Positions 21,126 to 33,176 are shown, numbered from the stretch's first letter. The stretch is DNA of 64,000 bases from Gigaspora rosea (GCA_003550325.1 QKWP01000032.1:645812-709811), one strand, 5' to 3'. Made by a program: numbers and translations. The notes: generated by a model from the letters alone, not told the origin.

Positions 21126-21724
21126 TTTAGGTAACATGACCAATCAAAAATGTTAAAGCCAGAATTGAAGTATATAGATAAATAGATAGATTAGAATGTT
21201 TATTACACTTATTTTATATTTAATTTTCTATATAAAATTTTGATGGGATAAAATGCGCATGATTCGAAACATGCGCATGATTGAGAAATTATGCGCATGC
21301 ATGAAACTCATCTCTAGGCCTAACTGAAAAATTAACTTCAAACGGCCTTATTCAGTTAAGACCATTATGCGGTAATGGGAAAATTAAAGTATAGTTATGT
21401 TAATTTGTGCAAAGTAAATATTGATAATGACAAGATATGTGGGAATGTAACATTGTTCTTCTGGTTACATCATTCCATCCCTCCCCCTAACAATGCTCAA
21501 GTTTTTCTATATCCTGTCAGATTATAGTCATGCAGTGTAGGGCCAAAGCATAAAATTATGGCCTGTCTGCTTTGCATGGCCTGTTGGGATGACAGTCAAG
21601 TGAAGCGAATATAAATAAGCATATAAATAGTATAAAAGAATTGTATAATGCTAGGAAACTGTGCGAGATGCTCGAGAATATATATTTTCATCATGGATTG
21701 TATCAAATATGAGAGACAAGCCAA
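21126..21724. other. Spacer with GCGCATG words, no gene seen
   Basis: ATGCGCATG-type words occur three times near 21253-21302. No open frame is supported. Confidence 0.4.
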
Positions 21725-21985
21725 ATAAATTTTTATAATAGCGAGTTTGAGCCCACACTATGGTGCGGCACATTCAACTTATTACACATGGTAATAATTT
21801 TTATATAGTGGCACATTCAACTCCTTACTATGACAATATCAACTTTTGTAAGTGTAGCGAGTTTAACCCCATGCTATGTGTAGCGCATTCAACTCAGTAC
21901 ACCAACAATGTCAATATAAAATAATGAGTTCGAGCCCACCTATGGTGCAACCCATTTAACTAGCTACACATGACAACAAGCAGAG
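21725..21985. repeat. Imperfect tandem repeat, ~95-bp units
   Basis: GAGTTTGAGCCCACACTATG, GAGTTTAACCCCATGCTATG and GAGTTCGAGCCCACCTATGG begin successive units, each followed by a CATTCAACT.. segment and TACACA. An open reading at 21970-22194 overlaps repeat ends and is not a gene. Confidence 0.7.
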
Positions 21986-22130
21986 CATTAGGTGCAATGA
22001 ATGAGGAAGGATGGGAGCAAGATTATAATTGGGTATTAAAGAGAACAAGTGACAAGACAAGCGAAGTAAGAAAGCACTATTTACTCCTATATATATCTTT
22101 AGAATCTCTGCTGCATGCATACAGATCTAT

Positions 22131-22484
22131 AAGGCCACACAAAGTTAATTTTTTATTTTGCATTACCCGGCATCCCATTTTTTCAATTTTTTAATTTTTT
22201 TTCTAGATCCCAATTGTGCCAATTGTTCGATTTTTGACAACTATTTTTCCCGTTATTTTTATCCGGTGTCACCCGATGGAGATCTTAATTTTCCCATAAT
22301 TGTCCAATAGGACTGACAGGAAAAATATGACTATCAGCCGCCCAATTTTTTGATTCATTAATGACAAATGAATTGTAAACCTTAAATGTTCATTATTCTA
22401 TTTGCAGTAAATTAAACTAAAAAAAAAATACATCTGTCGTCCCGAATTTTGAAATCTATATAATGCAAAATAAAAAATCAACTT
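22131..22484. mobile_element. MITE family M1, copy a
   Basis: Left end AAGGCCACACAAAGTTAA, right end ATGCAAAATAAAAAATCAACTT, which is the reverse complement of the family left end. The interior matches M1 copies at 58409-58780 and 60323-60708 (CCCAATTGTGCCAATTG, GACTGACAGG). Confidence 0.8.
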
Positions 22485-23289
22485 AATCTCTATCACATGC
22501 ATACCTGTAATCTCAATTATATGCTATTACTTTTTTTAGATAAACCTCAATTTTTATAAGCCACAAATCAGGATATCCTTGCGATGATAACCTAGTATAA
22601 CTATCATCAACGCATAGGGTTAATTAGATACTCCAATTAGCAAGTTTAATCTAAATTAGTAAACACTTTATAACAAGATTTTTTTATATCAAATAATTAT
22701 CTAAAGCTGCTAAAATTAAATAGGATTCCGATAAAAGAATGAAACCTATTCATAAACTGGTTTACAGATTTGTTATGGACTGGACTGGATGAGTTATCTA
22801 ATTTCTTTAATAAAGATAATACATTTAAAGAATGATACATTTCCAGAAATATAAGTGTAAACAATGATTTAAAAGCATTGTTTTAATAATGTCATATTCA
22901 TATAGTTCATTTTTATAATGTAAAAATCTAAGCGATAGCGATAGATGTTTAAAGCAATGATACAAAAATAGTAATCAGATCCTTGTTCTCTTTCCATTAA
23001 TAGTATAACACATATCTATAGCAAACACAAATATTAATTCTAAAGGATTCTTTATAGCAAACTATTATTTAGTATATTCAAACCAGAGAAATGATTGGCC
23101 TACCAATTTAAGTATAAACAATTATAAAGCAGTTCATTGTTTTTATCTATCCTAAAAATATACCTTGTAAAGATTATCAAGAATTTAAACCAAATTAAAT
23201 TCGAGCCAGCTTAAATGCAAATACTACATATACACAAACACATAATTAACTATTTAATTCACATTCCACACTATATGCAAGTATATATC
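22485..23289. other. AT-rich region with no recognised feature
   Basis: No open frame over about 50 codons with protein-like composition and no clear internal repeat were seen. Confidence 0.5.
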
Positions 23290-23640
23290 TACTATGCTAA
23301 TCAGTAAAAATTTCGAAGCAATGTGTTGAAGATATAACCTGTAATGATCCTGATATGTATTCACATCCCTGCTTTACCTCATTCCACACCCAATAAAATA
23401 CAAGATTTTGCGGACACACATCATTAATTCGCTATAAAACCACTAGATAGCTGCGCAATGTTGTCGCGTAAAACCAGAAATGAAAGACCAGATAGTAGTT
23501 AAATTTAAATGAAATTGGTTGATCAGCTGTATGGGTTGTAGAAAACAACTAAATTTGCACAGGTTAACCTGGGTCATATGGCCAAAGGCCATGTGATACC
23601 AGTTAGTTTATGCAAATTTGTTATTTATATAATCCCTATA
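23290..23640. repeat. R1 family, terminal portion
   Basis: Contains CAAGATTTTGCGGAC, CTAGATAGCTGCGC and the imperfect hairpin GCGCAATGTTGTCGCGT, shared with 49490-49620 and 56520-56640. It ends near TAGTTAAAT. Confidence 0.7.
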
Positions 23641-24170
23641 TTATTGTATAGGTCTGATGCTATAAAAAGCCAATTTTAACATTATGTAAAAATACACACA
23701 TTAGATAACAGTATAAATAAAAAAGAATCAGATTTAAATTATTAATTTTTTCGTGCAAAATATCAAACAATTAAATCAAAGTTCAAGTATAAACCCAATA
23801 ATGTAAAATCTCATTTATAAAAATTTATTTTTTAAAAAAAAAAACAAAGAACTGAATCTAATCTAAAAGCAAAAACATAACTACGTATAGAAAATTTTAA
23901 AGAAAGCAAAAATTCAATAACATAAACTAGTTCAGTAAAAATTATATAAAGAAAGTAAAACAAAATAACATATGATTCAGTATAATTAAAATTTAAAGAA
24001 AGCAAAAACCTTAATATCACCACAGGAATAGTTAAATATGATGAGCTACTACTTCATAACGATAATTAACAAAATGGCAATTAAAAATTTCACTTCTTTC
24101 TTTGTGAACAATCTGCCAAAAAGAATTTTTGAACAATATACAATTCCTGTGACGCTTTGTTTGTTGATTT
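23641..24170. other. AT-rich region with no recognised gene
   Basis: A degenerate direct repeat of AAAGAAAGCAAAAA..TTCAGTA words occurs at 23895-24010. Otherwise nothing. Confidence 0.4.
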
Positions 24171-24172
24171 TA

Positions 24173-24448
24173 GGGTGTTCAGAATTACGTGATGCGATTG
24201 GGTAAATTATGCGATAGATGTGAATTATGCATTTTTTAATTATATTTTGTTAATTATGCTAACTTTTCTTAATATTTTGAACTTTTTTGCGAAAGTTTTC
24301 AGAATTCACACTTCATCAAAACACATTCTTCCCCAATCAAATCTCACTCACTTGCTTTAGTCTTTTTTCTTAATTATGCGAAGTATATGCTGTGCGAAAA
24401 AATGGGCAATTATGCACATAACATAGCATCGCATAATTCTGGACATTC
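24173..24448. mobile_element. 276-bp MITE with TA target duplication
   Basis: TIRs GGGTGTTCAGAATTACGTGA and the complement of CGCATAATTCTGGACATTC match over ~26 bases. TA lies on both sides (24171-24172, 24449-24450), as for Tc1/mariner-type elements. No coding. Confidence 0.75.
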
Positions 24449-24540
24449 TAGTTGATCTACAATCGAACCATGTGATTATTATCATTAGCTGAATTTCGGT
24501 TCCCGACCACATTCTCGAGCCGTCAGAAGTCAATTGAGAC

Positions 24541-25010
24541 ATGATTGGAGTAGAAGATGAGACTACTCGTGACTTCGAGGACCCGTGGGACTACCTAATA
24601 ATGTGAGCCAGGAAAGAACCCACCACTGGCCCCATATTCAAATTCTATAAACTGAAGCTAAGATAGACTTAGGTATTAGTAGAGAATAAATACTCAGATC
24701 GAAGCACTGTAAGAAGAACCAAAACAGGAATACTTATCTTAGGCTCCAATTTCGCCATACCAAGCCTTTCCGAACCTTGATACCTGGACCAAATTTTTTA
24801 CGCTCTTTCTGCCTGCCACTTCAAGGTTTTGAAGCTTTGAACCATTATTAAACAGTATTAGATTAGTTAGGTATATTGGCTAGCTTATTCCCGATTAGTT
24901 TACACCTTTTCAATGTACATAATGTACATGAAATTTTTGTTAATCCTTTTATAGGTATGTAACTTCACATGCTGATCAACCAATAAAACTAATATATTAT
25001 CAGGTATTCC
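24541..25010. repeat. Dispersed segment also present near 54690-54880
   Basis: CTCTTTCTGCCTGCCA, AGATTAGTTAGGTA and CACCTTTTCAATGTACATA have close counterparts at 54730-54860. A short open stretch reads ETTRDFEDPWDYLIM at 24555-24603. This looks like the tail of an unknown retroelement or gene. Confidence 0.45.
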
Positions 25011-25270
25011 TAAAGCAAAATTATTAATATTGCTAATATAAAACCAGATTTTATAAATTTAGGCTTATTATTTATTATTTGAATATTTAAATTATTTTAT
25101 TTATTTTTTAGTTATATATCTGATATATTTATATGCTTTGAGATTTTTTCTTAGTAATACTAAGGTTTTTTTTAAACATATGTATATTTATATATAATAT
25201 AAATATTAAAGTTCAGACCTCTTGGTAATAATTTTTAGTTACGTGCTTAAAAATATTTTTATTATTTTAT

Positions 25271-25928
25271 TACGTATCCCTTAATTTGTTATGCAGGCAT
25301 ATTTGCCTGCGAAAATTTTAAATTTTTAAATTTTTTAAATAAAATCTTAAATATTAATTTTAGCTATATACTTTCTAAGTAAAAATTATAATATTAGTTC
25401 TGTTTTATCAACTTTATTGTAAAATTTTTTTAAAATTATTAAAAAACTTTGGTGTATTAAAAGTTTAAAGTTTTTGTTTTGGAACTTTTACTATAGAATT
25501 TTTTCTTTAGGTTTTTTCAAATTTTATATGTTCCCGTCTATAAAAAAAATTTTCACTTCTAATACAAGTCTTAATTTTTATATGTAAATCATATAAAGTC
25601 AAATAATAAAAGTTGTCATCCTTTATATAAACTACAATATTGTATTAGAAACTATATTTTAAAACCAATATTTAAAGAATTCGCCAAAATATTGTAAAAT
25701 ATTTTTTTGGTTAAAAAATTTCTTTAAAATTTAATATTTTCAGCTTATAAGCAACATAAACTTTTTGTCTTATAATATAAATTTAAATAATTCAAAATAT
25801 AATCCTTGTTTTTAAATATTATAATACCAAATTTTATTTAAATATCTTAAATGATTAAAAAAATAGATCAGAGGTATATTTATACAGGCAAATTTGCCTG
25901 CGAAGTAGTACAAACTAAGGGATAAGTA
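25271..25928. mobile_element. ~656-bp inverted-repeat element, TA-flanked
   Basis: The ends TACGTATCCCTTAATTTGT and the complement of ACAAACTAAGGGATAAGTA match. Each end also carries the palindrome CAGGCAAATTTGCCTG (one mismatch in the left copy). The interior is AT-rich and non-coding. Confidence 0.75.
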
Positions 25929-26725
25929 CTATACATATGTACTGTATGCACTGTACATAAAAAAATTGGGCTATCATATAAATGGCACATTTCTAAATGT
26001 ACTATATATTTTATTAAATCTGTAAAATTGGCATTCGATCTTGATTCATACAATAATTATCTATCAGATTAAATTATCGATCAATTTTATTTTATTTTAT
26101 ATTTTTTATCCTTAACTAGGGCATTACAGATTAATTTTCTGTTTAACGTATATATAGTATATACAAATAAACTTGACATACAAATAATGATGGTTTAAAA
26201 AGCAGTAGCCAATCCAGATCAGTCGACATAGATTACGAACACATGCAAGAAAAAAAGAAAAGAAAGTGAAAATATTACAAACTACCGTTTAAATTGACCT
26301 TGGTTTACTAATTGAGATGGCAAAAACAAAAATTCATATACAATAAGCACCAATTTATTGCTAAAGCCCTTCTACTAATGCTTTAATCCTAAATAATTGT
26401 TGCAAAAATCTGCTAAAGCTAATCAAGCTCTGAATGAAATATCTCCATATTAATAAATAATTAGTGATAAATAAACAAGAAAAGATATTAATAACTTGAA
26501 AAAGTAGAAAAAAAATTGTATCTATTACAATATTATTATCAAGTTAGAATTAATATATTACTGAAAAGAACCAAAATATATATATATATAAGAAAAATCC
26601 TTTGAATATCGGATAAGTTAATTCTATAATAAATGTTATGTTAGTCCAAATTGACTTACATTATAATCTTCTTAATTATTAATATAAAGTATGGATTAAT
26701 CTGAATTAAATATTTATTAGGAAGT
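25929..26725. other. AT-rich region with no recognised feature
   Basis: No supported gene or repeat. Confidence 0.5.
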
Positions 26726-26739
26726 TTGGCCGATATCAG

Positions 26740-26965
26740 AAGAATTAAGATTATACCTTTAGAACCGGATCAGCATGGGTTGGTGTTGGACACGGGTCAA
26801 GATCTGGATTTGTACGGGTATGGTCTGAATTGGTTTGGATTCTGTAAACTGTGTGAAACCATACACTTGTCCGTAAATAGCTCAGGGTTTGCAGCAGTAT
26901 TTGCTACAATATTAGTGCTTTTAATCGGTCCAGTCCGGACTGATGGTCCTTCAGCTGGGACCTGT
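26740..26965. repeat. Degenerate low-complexity block
   Basis: GAACCGGATC, GTCCAGTCCGGACTGATGG and related words resemble the GGTCC/GGACC blocks elsewhere. The 87-codon opening over it is a by-product. Confidence 0.5.
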
Positions 26966-26989
26966 AAAATTTTAATTTTAAAAACTTAA

Positions 26990-27630
26990 AATTTTTTTGA
27001 TAACAACAAAAATTTAGGTAAAATTTAGTTTAAATTTAATAAATTTTAGATAAATTTCAATTTAAACTAGCGTAATGGGTGGCGCTTACGCACCACCCTT
27101 CTGTTAATGGGAGTATTTTTACGTGAATCGTATAATTTCAAAAGTTTTAAGAATTAGGATAATAGTAATTCAAGAATTTTTAATTAAATAAAGAAATAAA
27201 TAATAATGATAATTATAAAAGGAGATAATATCGGGTTAAAAGGTTAATAATGATTTTAGATACCAAACATTCACACCTTATAAAATAATTACATGTTTTC
27301 AGTTCATGAAACAAATTTATTTAAAAAATTTTACTTAGTCAATATCATAGTATGAAAAAAGGCAATAACGTGTTTTCTACAGTACATTTATCTATATATA
27401 ATGCATTATAAACTTTTGTTTTGGTATATTTGTCGTGAAAAGAAATAGATCAAAATTTAAGATAGAATTTTTTAGATTGGGACATGAGAAACTATAGTTA
27501 GAATTGGTTTTTTCATAAATTTAATATAATAATTTAAAATCAATTTGCTACTTATAATACAGCAGTTAGATATAGTAGATAAATAAAAAGAAGGTAATAC
27601 AAAAAGTAAGAAAGACAACAACATAGTTGA
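26990..27630. other. AT-rich region downstream of the 27636-28909 gene
   Basis: No open frame or repeat is supported. Confidence 0.5.
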
Positions 27631-28418
27631 TGTATCTATTCTTTATCCGATTCAGCATCTTCTACAGTCATATGACATGACTTTTTAGGACCGCGAGTGG
27701 TTCTAATTGGACGTTCTTTTATTAGAGGGCTTGTAGAATTTTTAATTGATTTGGGGTTTTTTATTGGTTTTTCAGGTTTCTCCTGACTGGTTTTGACAGA
27801 ATTAGCTTTGATTGTTTCAGATTTGTAATTATCATTGGTATTAGTAAAATTTACATCAATTAGTTGATCAATTTCTTCGGATCTCTTGCGTTTTACAGGA
27901 GGTTCACTTTCAATATCACTTAAAGTAGTTAATGATGGTGTTTGGATGACGGGTGCTTTTTTCAAGTTTTTAGTAATATTTTGGTGGATTTGTAGAAGCC
28001 TGAATCTTGTCAGATTAGCTGAGGTTGGTTGGATTTGGAGGGAAACTGTATCTGAATTTTTTTTTAATATTAAAGTAATTAATGTCTTTTGCGTTGACAT
28101 AGAATTTATTGTTGATAACTTCCATTTGGCCAACAACAAAAATAGTCGAATCTTTCAATTGAGTATTTATTTTAAGATATTCAAACCGTGGGTTAGTGTG
28201 TGAAAAAACTATATAGATCGTAAATTTGTGATTCTGGGTAATATAATCAGTTATAAGCATTTTGATTATAGAATCATCAGTGTTCTCAATCGCAGTTGGA
28301 TTTCCTTGGGCTGGTCCTATCAAAGATACTTTCAGAGGACATTTGTTAGAATCTGATGCCCTGCTGGTAATAGTTAAGTGAGTCGAGGTGGCGACTGACA
28401 TCTGGGCAATTTCATTAC

Positions 28419-28427
<9 letters not shown>

Positions 28428-28464
<37 letters not shown>
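28428..28464. repeat. (TTA)n microsatellite
   Basis: About 12 TTA units, near the 3' splice site of the intron. A matching run borders the N gap at 30313-30344. Confidence 0.9.
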
Positions 28465-28465
<1 letters not shown>

Positions 28466-28633
28466 GCGGCTGTTATTCGTACCCCAATTTTGTTATTCAT
28501 CTTGACAACCACTAAGTTAGTTTTAATGAAATTTTTTTTATTCGAATTCTACAGATTCGTAGAATTCAAATAAAAAATTTCACCTAGTTGTTGTCAAGAT
28601 GAATAACAAAATCGGGGTATGAATAACAGCCGC
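28465..28633. mobile_element. Palindromic MITE inside the intron
   Basis: About 169 bases fold on themselves almost perfectly: GCGGCTGTTATTCGTACCCC pairs with the end GGGGTATGAATAACAGCCGC. It sits next to a (TTA)n run within the intron. A second copy lies at 30345-30513 in the duplicated segment. Confidence 0.85.
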
Positions 28634-29094
28634 CTATATTATTATTACTTTGGGTCTAACACTTCCAGCATAACAATTTGGTATAATTCTTCCTCCAACC
28701 AAGTAGTATTCGTCTTTCCTAAACATAGCTTGTGAATCAGGGTCTCATTCATCACGATTACGTGGTACATATAAGACAACTTCTATTTCATTATCTTTTA
28801 GACCTATAGGATATGTTCCAATAGCCCATACCGAAATCGATTTTGCATCTTTTGTTTTGTTTTGTTTAACATGCTTAATTTTTATGATGGTGTCTAAATA
28901 ACAAGGCATTATATATTTTTGTTTTGTTAGATTGTAATTATATGTTTAAGTTTTAATGATCTAAAAAATAATAAAAAAATAATTTTAGGTACTTTATATA
29001 GATTTAATATTCATCATATCATTTATACGATTTATAATTTCTGATTTATTTGTAGTTGATATAGCATGAGGCATATTCAATTATAACTAGTGTT

Positions 29095-29390
29095 CCTATG
29101 AACCTGAACTGAACTGAACATTTTTTAAAACATGTTCAGGTTCAGGTTCAGTATTGAACTTTTAGAGCTGGTTCAGGTTCAGTTCAGGTTCAGTTTATAA
29201 GTTCATGAACATGTTCAGGTTCAGTCTGGTGTTCATATAAACTTTTGATTCTAGGTTTTGGTCCGGGTTTGGTCTGGTCCAGACCAGACTCAAACTCTAA
29301 ATTTTATTATTAAAACTTTATACTAAACTCAAACTCAATTATAAGTTTGGTCAGGCTAGTCCAAATTTTGCAAATTAGTTTGAGTCTGAA
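29095..29390. repeat. GGTTCAG low-complexity block
   Basis: Words such as GTTCAGGTTCAGTT and GTCTGGTCCAGACCAGACT repeat with drift. It abuts a palindromic satellite unit at 29400, the mirror image of the arrangement at 5340-7370. Confidence 0.85.
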
Positions 29391-29399
29391 TAAAAATAT

Positions 29400-29598
29400 G
29401 TGTATTTTTTGATACTTAACAAGTTTACTTAGAGTGAGAAGTATAAATCAGTTAGTAAAATTTAGAGAATCATAGCATTTTGTATAATTTTATTAATAAA
29501 ATTATACAAATTTCTATTATTCTCTAAATTTTACTAATTGATCATAACTTCTTGCACTAAGTAAACTTGTTAAGCACCAAAAAATACATCAAATCGGC
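29400..29598. repeat. Palindromic satellite unit adjoining a scaffold gap
   Basis: AGTTAGTAAAATTTAGAGAATC and its complement face each other around ATTTTATTAATAAAAT. AAGTTTACTTAG and CTAAGTAAACTTGTTA border it, as in the 5340-7235 array. The gap likely contains more satellite. Confidence 0.75.
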
Positions 29599-30312
29599 NN
29601 NNNNNNNNNNNNNNNNNNNNNNNNNNNNNNNNNNNNNNNNNNNNNNNNNNNNNNNNNNNNNNNNNNNNNNNNNNNNNNNNNNNNNNNNNNNNNNNNNNNN
29701 NNNNNNNNNNNNNNNNNNNNNNNNNNNNNNNNNNNNNNNNNNNNNNNNNNNNNNNNNNNNNNNNNNNNNNNNNNNNNNNNNNNNNNNNNNNNNNNNNNNN
29801 NNNNNNNNNNNNNNNNNNNNNNNNNNNNNNNNNNNNNNNNNNNNNNNNNNNNNNNNNNNNNNNNNNNNNNNNNNNNNNNNNNNNNNNNNNNNNNNNNNNN
29901 NNNNNNNNNNNNNNNNNNNNNNNNNNNNNNNNNNNNNNNNNNNNNNNNNNNNNNNNNNNNNNNNNNNNNNNNNNNNNNNNNNNNNNNNNNNNNNNNNNNN
30001 NNNNNNNNNNNNNNNNNNNNNNNNNNNNNNNNNNNNNNNNNNNNNNNNNNNNNNNNNNNNNNNNNNNNNNNNNNNNNNNNNNNNNNNNNNNNNNNNNNNN
30101 NNNNNNNNNNNNNNNNNNNNNNNNNNNNNNNNNNNNNNNNNNNNNNNNNNNNNNNNNNNNNNNNNNNNNNNNNNNNNNNNNNNNNNNNNNNNNNNNNNNN
30201 NNNNNNNNNNNNNNNNNNNNNNNNNNNNNNNNNNNNNNNNNNNNNNNNNNNNNNNNNNNNNNNNNNNNNNNNNNNNNNNNNNNNNNNNNNNNNNNNNNNN
30301 NNNNNNNNNNNN
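29599..30312. other. Assembly gap (N run, 714 bases)
   Basis: Unknown sequence. Its flanks are repeats on both sides. Exon 2 of the duplicated gene copy, if present, would lie here. Confidence 0.99.
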
Positions 30313-30345
<33 letters not shown>

Positions 30346-30975
30346 GCGGCTGTTATTCGTACCCCAATTTTGTTATTCATCTTGACAACCACTAAGTTAG
30401 TTTTAATGAAATTTTTTTTATTCAAATTCTACAGATTCGTAGAATTCAAATAAAAAAATTTCAGCTAGTGGTTGTCAAAATAAATAACAAAATCAGGGTA
30501 TGAATAACAGCTGTCTATATTATTATTACCTTGGGTCTAACACTTCTAGCATAACGATTTGGTATAATTCTTCCTCAATCGAGTAGTATTTGTCTTTCCT
30601 AAACATAGCTTGAGAATCAGGGTCTAGTTCATCACGATTGCGTGGTACATATAAGACAACTTCTATTTCATTATCTTCTAGACCTATAGGATATGTTCCA
30701 ATGGCCTATACCGAAATCGATTTTGCATCTTTTGTTTCGTTTTGTTTAACATGCTTAATTTTTATGATGGTGTTTAAATAACAAGACATTATATATTTTT
30801 GTTTTTTTAGATTGTAGTTATACGTTTAAGTTTTAATGATCTAAAAAAATAAAAAATAAAATAATTTTAGGAACTTATATATAGATTTAATATTCATCAT
30901 ATCATTTATATAATTTATAATTTCTGATTCATTTGTAGTTGATATAGCATGAGGCGTATTCAATTATAACATATA
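30313..30975 (-). pseudogene. Duplicate of the gene's exon 1 and intron MITE, decayed
   Basis: About 660 bases are near-identical to 28430-29088. The exon-1 copy (30789-30529) has a TAG where the other has TGG (SISVW), and a one-base loss near 30575 that shifts the end of the exon. It keeps CTA where the first copy has the in-frame TGA. Each copy therefore carries different lesions. Confidence 0.75.
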
Positions 30976-31492
30976 GGGTTAAAATAGACAATATATAGGA
31001 ATTGTCAAGAATGCAAACCGGGAATTCCATGTAAAAAAAAAGGTACAATTTACAAGTAAATATTAATTACATAACATAAAAGAGCTTTTATAATGAAAAG
31101 ATACGATCATACTAAATTTTCATATAACGATACCTCATTAATCGATACAGTAATTTCTTTTTTATTCTTATTAAGCCAATAGTTTAAATCACATACGCAC
31201 AGCCATAAATTGTCTTTTCCTTTAGAGTATATTGGATTTGTGCTTGTTTACATTGATCGATCGTTCCACTGAAGATTATGTTGATCTTACATGCTACTAT
31301 AGTTAAAAAAAAAGGAAACAATACTGTCGATAACAATCGAAAATTGCTAAATCAAGAATAGTTCTTGCTCAAAATCGTAGTGATCAACAATGATTGTTTG
31401 ATTGATGTGTTTTTATTTTATTCATTCAATTAATTTGATCTAATAAATGCAGTTTATTAATTAGCACATAGATATAATAATTAATCGATAGG
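30976..31492. other. AT-rich region with no recognised feature
   Basis: No supported open frame or repeat. Confidence 0.5.
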
Positions 31493-31495
31493 TAA

Positions 31496-31778
31496 GGCGA
31501 GACCAATTTAATTCGATGGTTTATATTATATTCCTTTCTCAAAAAGGGGGGTGGAAAATATATAATAAACTTTAAATTATTTTCTAGATCAGAAATTATC
31601 TTGCTTCCCTCGTTCGTCTTTTATGTTCGTTTATTTCTCTTTGGAAAGTTTGGAGCCTTGCAATTTTTAAACTTTTTCTACCCGGCATTAAGTTCTCAAG
31701 CTAAAATTTCCATGTTTCTCAAAAATATTTACTAATAGAAAGGGGTAATGTAAACCACTAAATCGAATTGGTCTTGCC
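31496..31778. mobile_element. 283-bp Tourist-like MITE with TAA TSD
   Basis: The left end GGCGAGACCAATTTAATTCG and the complement of the right end CGAATTGGTCTTGCC match. TAA lies on both sides (31493-31495, 31779-31781). A 3-bp TAA duplication is typical of PIF/Harbinger. A lone end of the same family is at about 32560-32615. Confidence 0.8.
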
Positions 31779-31815
31779 TAACTAAGATATGGATAACATT
31801 AGTATAATATTTGTA

Positions 31816-31899
31816 CATCTAAGGTAGCGACTGACTAAAATTTTGACTTAATGCATGCATGAAGATGGTCTTAATTCAGTCAGGCGCTACTTTAGATGC
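31816..31899. repeat. Short foldback element
   Basis: CATCTAAGGTAGCGACTGAC pairs with GTCAGGCGCTACTTTAGATG around ATGCATGCAT. A related partial copy is near 63015-63080. Confidence 0.75.
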
Positions 31900-32098
31900 A
31901 ACTATACCCTTTGTACCTGATCTCATCAGACCGCCCAACACTCTGATTCTTGTAATAACCCTGATCAATCACATTATCACATGAGTCAATCAAATTATAT
32001 TTTCGTTTCACCTTTGCTGTTTTCAAATCATTATGTATCTTGTCATTTATTTGTACCCTTTTACTAAGTGCAGGGGCTCTTTGGAAATCACGTGACAC
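31892..32098 (-). pseudogene. Unrecognised charged protein fragment
   Basis: Sixty-eight codons open with MSRDFQRAPALSKRVQIND, rich in Lys, Asp, Asn and Arg, quite unlike the surrounding AT-biased noise. It ends in the foldback at 31816-31899. It may be the end of a real exon or a transposon fragment. Confidence 0.3.
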
Positions 32099-32825
32099 AT
32101 AGTAAGATTTGTAACCGTAATTCGTAATAGAAACTATAAGAATTTTGAATTGAACTACATAATTTAACTCTAATCATAAATTGTGATTATTAGAATTGCG
32201 AGCAAACTTTGTATGAGAATTTTTACAATAACTCATGAAAGAAATCAAGATAATTTTGATACAAACTCAATATTAAAACGTATAATGTGTTGAGTAGGTT
32301 TGTAACAAATTTTTTTATATAAACTATGATAAAAATCTTGATAATTCCAACACAATAGTTCTCTTTCGAAATGGCATGCAAGCCGTGTATTTTATATATT
32401 CAATAAAAACTTTGCTAAAAACAATTAAGTACATACCTCCATCATGGCTCCAATAAAAGAATTCGATTGGTTTGTCCGATCAAATGACCAATCAGATTCT
32501 TTGCTGAATTTATTAAGTGATTTTTATAAGTAAGGAGGGGGATAAAAAGAGGGGGGAGGAGTAATATAAACCACTGAATTAAATTGGTCTGGTCTAATTA
32601 ATACATATAATTAAATAATATACGATCATTTAATTAGCATCATGAATGGACTTGAGAAATGCCCAACTGGGCAATCACATGATTCATATAATTTATACTT
32701 GCAGTATAAAACTAACATAAGATGGGTCCATATATAAGACCTATTAATACCTAATATATCCCATTCTAATAATTTAAAAGTTTCTAAAACCTCAACTCTC
32801 AAACTCTACCAAATCTAAAAAGAAC
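32099..32825. other. AT-rich region; one lone MITE end
   Basis: TAATATAAACCACTGAATTA..GGTCTGGTC at 32562-32600 matches one end of the 31496-31778 MITE. Nothing else is seen. Confidence 0.45.
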
Positions 32826-33176
32826 TATCCTAAAAAAAATAAAAATGAAAAAAAAATAAAAAAAATAAAAACATAAAAATAAAAAAATATATATAAAAAT
32901 AAAAAAAATATATAAAAATAAAAATAAAAAAAAATAAAATAAAAATAAAAATAAAAAAATAAAAATAAAAAAATAAAAATAAAAATAAAAAAATATAAAA
33001 AAATATATATATAAATAAAAAAAATATATAAAAATAAAATTAAAAAAAATAAAATAAAAATAAAAATAAAAAAATAAAAATAAAAATAAAAAAATAAAAA
33101 TAAAAATAAAAAAATAAAAATAAAAAAATAAAAATAAAAAAAAATAAAAATAAAAAAAAAATAAAAATAAAAATCT
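32826..33176. repeat. A-rich simple repeat (AAAAATAAAAA)n
   Basis: About 350 bases consist almost only of A with T every 5-9 bases. The 63-codon Phe/Ile opening over it is meaningless. Confidence 0.95.

Larger units (their letters stand above)
27636..28909 (-). pseudogene. Two-exon unknown gene, damaged; possible OB-fold-like protein
   Basis: Exon 1 (28909-28649, 87 codons) starts MPCYLDTIIKIKHVKQNKTK and ends GGRIIPNCYAGSVRPK. The intron (28648-28402) begins GTAATA and ends CCCAG. Exon 2 continues in phase from ATGTCAGTCGCC. A beta-rich segment (IFVVGQMEVINNKFYVNAKD) is followed by a Ser/Lys-rich tail containing PPVKRKRSEE, a nuclear-signal type sequence. Defects: an in-frame TGA in exon 1 (about 28747) and a frame change in the A9 run near 28060. 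Spacing of strands suggests an OB-like fold, which is inference. Either may be a sequencing error, so the call of pseudogene is moderate. Confidence 0.65.

Noticed and set aside
21970-22194. 74-codon open frame as a gene
   Set aside because: It spans the end of a tandem repeat and the start of MITE M1a.
26726-26989. 87-codon open frame as a gene
   Set aside because: It overlaps the GGTCC/GGACC low-complexity family and has no recognisable domain.
29567-30385. 272-codon open frame across the first N gap
   Set aside because: Almost all residues are unknown; it is an artefact of N being read as open.
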